A DNA stretch of 13,694 bases, from NCBI GenBank assembly GCA_013416795.1, contig RQSC01000004.1, forward strand, positions 191,636 through 205,329. Direction: 5' to 3'. Positions 7,921 through 13,694 of the stretch are shown here, in pieces. Made by a program: the position numbers and the translations under genes. The stretch comes from Prasinococcaceae sp. CCMP 1430 (lineage: Eukaryota > Prasinodermophyta > Palmophyllophyceae > Prasinococcales > Prasinococcaceae). Each line of letters opens with the position of its first letter. Position 1 is the first letter of the stretch. Under the pieces are notes generated by a model. That model did no database searches, had not been told where the DNA came from, and saw nothing but the letters and a program-made list of their open reading frames with translations.

Positions 7921-9542
7921 ATGCGAGGCGCGACGGTGCTCTACGCCGGGACGGTGCTCTGCACTGCGATTTTGTGCGCCAGCGCGCACGCCTCGGCAAA
8001 CGCATGCGAGGAGGCATGCGCTGCCTCAACTGCTGAACGTGCTGCGGCCGATGCTGCGTGCGCTGCGCAGCGGCCCCAGGTGCCGCAGACACCGGTGTCT
8101 GCCGGCTCGCCGGTGCTATTCTATGCGCCCTCGACGCTCGAGGGCCTCGGCGCAAAGCTCGCAGACTTTCGCGCGGCCGCATGGGCCGCGCTGCGCCTCG
8201 GCGCAGTCCCGTGCGGCGCCGTCGTGGGTGCAAGCGTGCAACACGCTGATAGCTCGTACGAGCGCGCCGCTGGCTTCCTCGGCGTCGGTGTCGTTGACGC
8301 CCACGGGCCTGCGCACGCGTCGGCAGAAGCGCGCTTGCATGCGCGTGATGGCGCAAGCGTATCCGCTTACACGATCTACTCCTCGAGCGACGAGGCAGAG
8401 GCATGTGGTGCGGCGCTTGCTCTCGCTGCGTCCCTACAAAATTTGACCGACGAGACGCTGCTGTCGCACGCCGCACATGGCGTGCACCTCCCACCAACCG
8501 GCGCGGCGGTGTGGGCGCTGCCGCCAGCTGGTCGCGAGCGATGGCACACGTACGGCGGCGCAGCCGAGGCGCTGCGCTGCCTGCGGCCGTGGCTGAGGGA
8601 AAGACACGAGCGCGCGCGCATGATCCTTGGCCATGACGAGCAGCACGAGGGCGCCTCCGTCGAGAGCTGCGCCGCGAGCCAGCAGGCGGGTGCATGCGCT
8701 CGCGAGGGTGTCGGCGCCGCCGAGTGCGGGGCCAGCGTCAGCGCTGAGCCGCAACAGGAGTCGCAGTCGATGCCACGACTCTTCGCGCGCGTCGACCCCC
8801 AAGCGCGCTTCTACCACGGCGCACTACACATTCGACGGGGAGACGCGTCCGTCGAGCGCCTCGCCTGGCGGCGTGTGGGCGATGCCGCACACGCAGCTAC
8901 AGCGCTTGCTGCTGCAGTCGCTCTGGGTGAGCCTGGCACGTGCGTGCACATCTTCACCGACGCGGAGAGCGCGCAATCACTGACCGACGCTGACGGAGCT
9001 GCGTCGACGCTCGTGGAGCGGCTGCTGGGCACGCACGCGCGCGTGGACGAGAGCGTCAACGCGAGCGCTGTGAGCGACGGCGCGGAGCTCGTGGCGCGAT
9101 GCGGCGTCTTCATGTGGGCGCGCGAGGACGCAAGCGCATCTGACGTGGTGAAACACTTAGCTCTTGCGGACGTGGTACGTCGCCAAAGCCGTGCGCGATG
9201 CGCATACGCAGACTGAGTAACTGCTTGCTGACCTGCGCCTCGCAGGCCATCGGATCGACCTCCGCACTGTGGTGGGCGATCGTTCCGGTCGCGCGCGCGG
9301 CGCTCAGTATCGTCGGGGACTACTGGCTCGGCGCAGGGGAATCCAACCTCGATCTGTTGCGGCGCATGCTTCCCGGCGCTGCGCACATCGGCGCTGCCGT
9401 CAATGCCACATCGCCATGCTGCGGCGCTGCCCACACCGAGTCCGTGGCGCGCGGCCTGCTCGAAAAGAACGTGCGCGCTGCTCTGCGCTGCGCCGCGTGC
9501 CATGCGCGCGAGCGACGAGCGAGTAAAAATTGGCGCAGCTAA
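7921..9542 (+). CDS. secreted/Golgi fucosyltransferase-like protein (HIRRGD motif)
   Basis: Exons 7921-9174 and 9246-9542, with a 71-nt phase-0 intron (GTACGT...CGCAG), encode 516 residues. The unspliced frame would stop at 9216 just after the intron begins. Residues about 4-26 are hydrophobic and end in AHASA, a signal peptide or type II anchor. The region around 195-225 (WHTYGGAAEALRCLRPWL) and LHIRRGD (302-308) are the best functional clues: H-x-R-R-G-D is the nucleotide-sugar site motif of alpha-1,6- and O-fucosyltransferases (GT-B fold). VHIFTDAESAQ follows. ADV-AIGSTSALWWA across the splice resembles the conserved S-S-F-S/W-A-A acceptor segment. A Cys/Ala/Glu/Gln-rich insert (about 237-285) lies before the motif. 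Probable role: fucosylation of glycans or proteins in the secretory pathway. Sequence is divergent, so the exact family is uncertain. ATG 7921 has a weak context (T at -3). Confidence 0.62.
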
Positions 9543-9598
9543 TTATGTAACCGAAGGCCGCGCAGCATTGACAAACCAGCACAAAACCCAAGGCTTGA
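9543..9598. other. 56-bp convergent 3'-3' gap
   Basis: The two stop codons are so close that the 3' untranslated regions almost certainly overlap. A TGTAA sits 3 nt after the plus-strand stop. Confidence 0.6.
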
Positions 9599-11429
9599 TC
9601 ACCTCTCCTCCTCGTCCTCGTTTCGCGCGGCGTCCAGCGGGAAGATGTCGTGGGGCATCGAGTCCACCATCGACCTGTATGACTTGTTGGGTGAATGAAG
9701 GCCGAGGTTGGACACGCGGCTCGTGTAGATGCACGCAAACCGCTCAATCTGGTGCGCGAAGCGGCTCGCCTGGTAGCCCGACTTGAGCAGCTGGCCCCAG
9801 CGCGGATGGAACTCCTTGTGGTGCTGGCGCAGGGACTCGCGGTGGCGCTCGCGCGCGGCGGCGCGGCGCTTGAGAAGCTCGCTCCAGTTGTCCGGCAGCG
9901 GCTCGCCCTCCGTCTTCACGCGCCACTCGAAGCGCTGCAGCAGGTCGTCGTACGCGTCCGCCTCCTCGCGCTGCTGATAGAGCTCCACCAGCGACTCGTT
10001 CTGTTTGTGCAGCACCTCAATCTCGCCCTCTAGCTCGGGGATGACCAGGCACGTGCGCCAGCCGAGCTCCTTCTTTGACCGCACGATGTCGCCGTAGATA
10101 TGGTCGCCAACGTACAGCACCTCCGAGCCGCTGCGCACGCCGAGCATCGCGTGCAGGTTCGTCACGCCGCCGCCTTGAATGACGTGCATCTTGCGCTCCG
10201 CGACATCCGCTATCGTTGCCTCGCGCGCGCCCAAACTCCCCACTTGGACCAGCGGCGACCCTGTCGCACGCACGTTGGAGGTGCAAGTGTGTGGATGTGG
10301 TGATGGTTGGGGGGGGGGATGGCATGCACTCCGGGCAGAAGAAAGTCTGGGGGGGAAGGGAGCATACGGGAATGATGAGGGGGGGCGGAACGCGCAGTCC
10401 GCCGCGAGTCAGTGCCACGCGCACACGCACAGGACTCGCTGTCGCCAGCGTGGCAGCGTATGCGCGCGCGCGCAAACGCCCGCTCTCACCGTTGTCCGTG
10501 TTGCGCAGCATGCCGGTATCAACATCCACCTCGAAGGGCGGGCTGCTGGTCTTGAAGAACGAGGGCTTGCGCGAACCAACAACGATGGTGTCGAAGTAGT
10601 CCTGCCAGCGCCCCTCGTAGTTGCGGCACAGGTGCGTCATGACGACGTCCGTGTAATCGTACAGCGAATTGGTGAGCAGGAAGACCTTGCGGCCGCTCTC
10701 GCGCAGCGTCTTGAAGAGGGGCACGAGCGTCTCATCGTCGACGATGAACTTGGCGGGATCCTCAGCAACTGAGGCCTTCAGCGAGCCATCTCGGTGGCAA
10801 AGGTCGACCGCCTCGCGGACGTCGTCGTAGATCTCGAGGTAGCTCTTGGGCTTCTCGCCGTCCTCGCCCGTGAAGAGCTCGGGGCGGCTGTCGCGCAGGT
10901 CGACGAGCTGCGAGAAGAGGTACGTCTCGCCCACTGCGAACAGAGTGTCGACGAGCGCGTAGTTTGGCTCGTCAAACGTCAAGTTGAACGGGGCCAGGTT
11001 GTACGTCTCGTTGCGCTCCTTGCTGTCGAGCTCGCGCCAGCCGTGGTACGCGACCTTCACGTAGTTATGCCTGTCTATCTTGAGCACGTTGCCGCGCGCC
11101 TTGTCGATGGCGAGGCCGCGCACCATGTACGCGTGGTCGAGCTTGAAGCCCAACACGACTTCGGGATAGCCTACGCTGTGCACCAGATTCTTCAGCGTCT
11201 GCTGATACACCAGCTCCTCGAACGTGTCGGCCTTGTACTGCGCGAGCGTGTAGTCCATGTCGAAGCCGACGTACCCGATGTTGGCCATGTTGAGTGAGCG
11301 GTTGCAGAATATCTGCTGGCAGGGGTCGAGGCTCGACGCCGGCAGGGCCGCTTCGGCGCCCCAGCGCGCGAGCGTCTTGCGCGCGCGCTGCACGGCCGCG
11401 CCCGCGCCCGGCCCCGCNGCGGCAGACAA
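9599..11429 (-). CDS. cytosolic 5'-nucleotidase, HAD-IG family (NT5C2/NT5DC-like), 5' end open
   Basis: Exons 11429-10490 and 10260-9599 flank a 229-nt phase-1 intron (GTGAGA...GACAG) and encode 533 residues from the open 5' end. The splice restores TDN-G-SPLVQVGSLG. HAD motifs are complete: motif I FDMDYTLAQY (Asp57 nucleophile, Asp59), motif II LLTNS (251-255), motif III Lys288 in SRKPS, motif IV GDHIYGD (365-371). KSKKELGWRT-like sequence and the C-terminal YTSRVSNL...SPNKSYR also match the family. The enzyme removes phosphate from purine nucleotides such as IMP and GMP in the cytosol. The start is unresolved: family sequence (IFCNRSLNM) precedes the first in-frame ATG (11288), and no ATG occurs upstream before a stop at 11472-11474. 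An upstream exon is needed, or sequence is missing at the ambiguous base 11418. It converges with the fucosyltransferase-like gene. Confidence 0.92.
10309..10386 (-). other. C-tracts in the nucleotidase intron
   Basis: On the transcribed-sense strand three cytosine runs (10386-10379, 10355-10349, 10318-10309; 7 to 10 C each) lie inside the 229-nt intron upstream of its acceptor at 10261. They may act as an unusually C-rich polypyrimidine tract. The opposite DNA strand is G-quadruplex-prone. Confidence 0.6.
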
Positions 11430-11485
11430 GCGCAGGCGTGCGCGAGCGTGCTTCCGAGAGGCGGCAGTCGATCAGACTTCCCTCA
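11289..11485. promoter_or_regulatory. divergent region, 5'-nucleotidase (-) / unknown protein (+)
   Basis: At most 197 bp separate the first in-frame ATGs of the two opposed genes, and conserved nucleotidase codons reach into it to about 11325. Both promoters must therefore be compact or overlap coding sequence. No TATA-like element is seen. Confidence 0.35.
11418..11418. other. ambiguous base (N)
   Basis: The only undetermined base in the window, in a GC-rich stretch (CCCCGC-N-GCGGC). It falls just where the nucleotidase N-terminus is unresolved and could mark a collapsed or gapped assembly join. Confidence 0.95.
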
Positions 11486-12479
11486 ATGCTGCCACCGCCC
11501 CGGCCGTCTGGCGGCCAGGGAGACAAGATGCTGTGGGAGCTCCCAGAAGACGAAGTCTCGGGGATAAAGTTTGCACTGCTATTTGAGAACGTGTACCCAA
11601 CGGAGAAGAGAGAGCTCAACAATTTCAGCGCCGCGATGCTGACGTTGCCTTGGGTCAGGCTCAACAGCTGGCCGCAGTGGAGCACAGCCCTTCGCGATCG
11701 TGTTTACATCACGAACTTGCGCGGACACGTGAAACCGACCGCCACGCACGAGCAAGCGGCGATTCAGCGGCGGGACCAGATGCACGAGATGATGAAGGAC
11801 GTCTTGAGACTTGAAGCCATGCCGATGTGGTACGCTTCTGTCGTTCATCGCTTCTCCATGATTTCGACGAAAGAGTACGAGTCACCCAAGGCCGAGGCGC
11901 TGCGCGACGACGCGGACTCGTTCAGGAACAAGGGGCGCGGCCCGAAGAAGGATGGAGGGTTTGCCGGCAAGAAGCAGAAGACGGCCTGGCGCAAGGTGCG
12001 CGCGCGGGCGTCGCAATCGCGCCGCGGCTCCCATGCGCTGCGAAAACGGCAGCCTCCCACGCTGACGCGGACGCGGCCGCCATCGCCGCCCCCTGCTCGC
12101 GCGCACTTGAATGCCACGCGTGCGCTCGTGCAAACAGTTCAAGTCGCAGTGCACGAAGGCCCGCAAGGTGAGGCCCGGCAAGCGTGCGCGAAGGCTCCAC
12201 AGCTCGCGCGCTTCGCCTTTGCAAGCGCACATGGCAGTGTGCCGTTCAGGGCACGCTCCTGGTCCGCAGCACACTTGCCTGACAGCCCCCCCCCACACAC
12301 CCACCCACCTCATTCCCTGACCCCACCACGTGCGCCCTCCCGACGGTGCGGACCCTCCATCGCAGGCCATCGTGAGCGCCGTGACACGCAGTGACAAGGA
12401 TCAGAACGTGGACGCGGGCCCGCAGAGCGTGAAGGTGCTCGGGCTCAAGACGACCGACCACTCAGCGCCCGCGAACTAA
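11486..12479 (+). CDS. unrecognised conserved-looking protein with basic C-terminus and a 30-nt microexon
   Basis: Exons 11486-11995, 12138-12167 and 12366-12479 encode 217 residues; introns are 142 and 198 nt, both phase 0 and GT-AG. ATG 11486 is the first in frame but has T at -3; ATG 11528 (A at -3) would shorten the protein by 14 residues and may be the real start. The N-terminal part is well structured, without low complexity: LWELPEDEVSGIKFALLFEN, then aromatic segments (LPWVRLNSWPQW), a Met-rich helix (MHEMMKDVLRLEAMPMW) and RFSMISTKEYESPKAEAL. The C-terminus is Lys/Arg-rich (GRGPKKDGGF, KKQKTAWRK, microexon FKSQCTKARK), suggesting RNA or ribosome association, then an acidic-to-neutral tail ending SAPAN. 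I cannot name the family. The microexon keeps the basic run continuous, which supports the model. Intron 2 has a C-rich tract before its acceptor. Confidence 0.75.
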
Positions 12480-12787
12480 TCTAATATTGAGGCTGTGCAG
12501 CCGCGGACTGGTGGCAGCACGCTCGCCGCCCGCGGGAAGACTTCAGCCCCGGCGAGCGCACGCGCGAGCGCTTGTGCGGGCGCGGACATGTCCGTGTAGG
12601 TGTGAGCTATTCGGTAATAACGCAGACTCCCATCACACCGAGCGCGCAACGGGTGCCGCCGGCTCGGCCTCTCCGCCGCCCGCTCTGCTGAGATGGCGTC
12701 GGGGCACCTGCCGCGGCGCGTGCGCATTGCCCTTCCACGTCAACGCACCGATGCCCCACGACCACGCCGAGCGCCGTCGAGGTGGGT
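12480..12787. other. 308-bp convergent 3'-3' spacer
   Basis: Lies between the stop of the unrecognised gene (+) and that of the RAB5IF-like gene (-). A minus-strand open frame of 83 codons fills most of it but shows no family features. No RNA gene or terminator-like structure was recognised. Confidence 0.5.
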
Positions 12788-13565
12788 TCACAGCTCGTCC
12801 GACGCGGCCATCGCGGCGGCAACGTCGGCATCTGCGGCGGCGGTGACGACGAACGCGCCCTGAGCCCACAGCCGCAGCGTGTGAGTGACGATCCACGTGA
12901 GGAAGAACGTACCCATGCCCTGCGACATGCCTTCGCCGATGAGCTGAGCCTCGGGCTGATCGCCGCCGAGGATCTCGGCGGCGTCGCACTCGAGCCACAC
13001 GCTGTATACGAACAGCGCCGAGGCATATACGATCGAGATGCCAAGGAGCGCAATCATCCCGCCCTCGAGCGCCAGCGCGCCGAAGGCGAGGCCTACGCGC
13101 GAGCGCAGGCAGGCAGGCAGGCAGGCAGGCGGGCAGGCACACGCGGTGAGGTGGGCGCGCGCCACGAGCCGAGACGCGCAAAGCACAGCGCGCGCGAGAG
13201 GTGGAGAAAGAGCGATCGTCAGCGCCAATAGCAACAGTAGCATCTCTTCGCTCGGGTCGCTGCTCCAAAGCATGTGCGCGCGAACGCATGCAGCGAGCAA
13301 AGCGCCCGCGCCTGCGCGCCGCGCCGCGCCGCGCGCTGCAGCGCCGCAGCGCCGCGCCTCTCTCACCGAGCACCGCCGAGAGGAGCTGACGGGACCAGTA
13401 CACGGCATCCAGCAGGTCGTTCTTGTTCCACGCATCGTCCCTCGCCGCCACGCGGCCGATCAGTGCGCACGTGTGGCGCACGCTCTTGGTCGCCTGCGCG
13501 ACCGGCCCCGCGCTCGCGGGCGCCGCCTTCGCCTGCTTTGCTCCCTTGGCGTCCGCCCCCGCCAT
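12788..13565 (-). CDS. Rab5IP/RAB5IF (OPTI-like) family ER membrane protein
   Basis: Exons 13565-13367 and 13092-12788 around a 274-nt phase-1 intron (GTGAGA...CGTAG) encode 167 residues. ATG 13565 has an excellent context (A at -3, G at +4). Residues 1-30 are Ala/Lys-rich and presumably cytosolic. DDAWNKNDLLDAVYWSRQ (43-60) is the hallmark of the Rab5-interacting protein family (human RAB5IF: W-x-K-D-E-F-x-D-x-I-Y-W-x-R-Q). The splice joins SAVL-G-LAFGALALEGG, starting the hydrophobic region. Three membrane segments follow (about 61-79, 80-102 and 127-146), then GGDQPEAQLIGEGM, matching the family's GG...L-x-x-EG-x-M before the last helix, which contains TFFLTWI. In animals this protein works in the ER translocon, helping insertion of multipass membrane proteins and related assembly; that role is inferred here. 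The Ala/Asp-rich tail after the last helix is longer than in the human protein. Confidence 0.88.
13107..13138. repeat. tetranucleotide microsatellite (AGGC)n in RAB5IF-like intron
   Basis: Six perfect AGGC units, then GGGC and one more AGGC. On the gene's strand it is a GCCT array just upstream of the acceptor (13094-13093) and so doubles as its pyrimidine-rich tract. Confidence 0.9.
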
Positions 13566-13694
13566 GTTTGCCAGCCCGCTCACCAGGCGCGGACTGCGCC
13601 CGCGCCCAAACCGGGAGCCCGCCGCCGCGCCCGCGCCACCGGCCGGCGATCCGAGGCCGCGAAAGGCTCGGCCCTCCTCGCGCTCGCCCCCGCG
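13566..13694. promoter_or_regulatory. upstream region of the RAB5IF-like gene, window edge
   Basis: 129 bp of very GC-rich sequence upstream of ATG 13565. It presumably holds leader and promoter, and no second gene is visible before the window ends. Confidence 0.3.

Noticed and set aside
9546-9550. TGTAA as a chlorophyte-type polyadenylation signal
   Set aside because: Present only after two plus-strand genes and absent after most others, so it does not support a green-algal assignment.
12476-12727. 83-codon minus-strand frame ending in CTASILD in the convergent spacer
   Set aside because: The only internal ATG gives 37 residues without family features, and it sits downstream of a complete RAB5IF-like gene. 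It could be an alternative last exon, but nothing supports that.

Overview
This is nuclear DNA from a GC-rich, intron-bearing, unicellular eukaryote. Eight multi-domain or multi-exon genes can be rebuilt only by removing short GT-AG introns (71-274 nt) at positions where a protein family is interrupted and resumes in frame. The plant-like tRNA m7G methyltransferase, the Deg14/HtrA2-like protease with an organelle-type presequence, the very high GC3 and the many (CG)n and GT-rich tracts suggest a microalga, perhaps haptophyte-like. That placement is inference; nothing here fixes the lineage.

Layout. 1-463 is low-complexity DNA with no supported gene. 464-1268 is a self-contained unit: two perfect 147-bp direct repeats around a 113-codon coiled-coil ORF, resembling a small non-autonomous terminal-repeat element. 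1269-1862 is a more AT-rich stretch with a hexamer repeat. From 1863 on, genes alternate strictly in strand: a basic Lys/Ala-rich protein (+, 1863-2818); HtrA/Deg protease (-, 3050-4751); F-box/beta-helix protein (+, 5081-6084); TrmB-type tRNA methyltransferase (-, 6279-7444); a secreted fucosyltransferase-like protein (+, 7921-9542); HAD-IG/NT5C2-like 5'-nucleotidase (-, 9599-11429, 5' end open); an unrecognised protein with a 30-nt microexon (+, 11486-12479); and a RAB5IF/Rab5IP-family membrane protein (-, 12788-13565).

The puzzling block is 7323-7900. An ankyrin-repeat fragment and an RCC1-like repeat lie in one minus-strand frame, the methyltransferase N-terminus lies in another, and a glycine-zipper reading with a duplicated tail lies on the plus strand. 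These cannot all be coding today, so this is probably gene debris or a mis-annotated exon cluster.

The genes do not form a pathway. They are housekeeping functions (protein quality control, tRNA modification, nucleotide metabolism, ER membrane protein biogenesis, glycosylation) packed tail-to-tail and head-to-head, with convergent gaps of 56-308 bp and shared divergent promoters of about 200-480 bp. All product calls rest on motif recognition by eye; no database search was possible.
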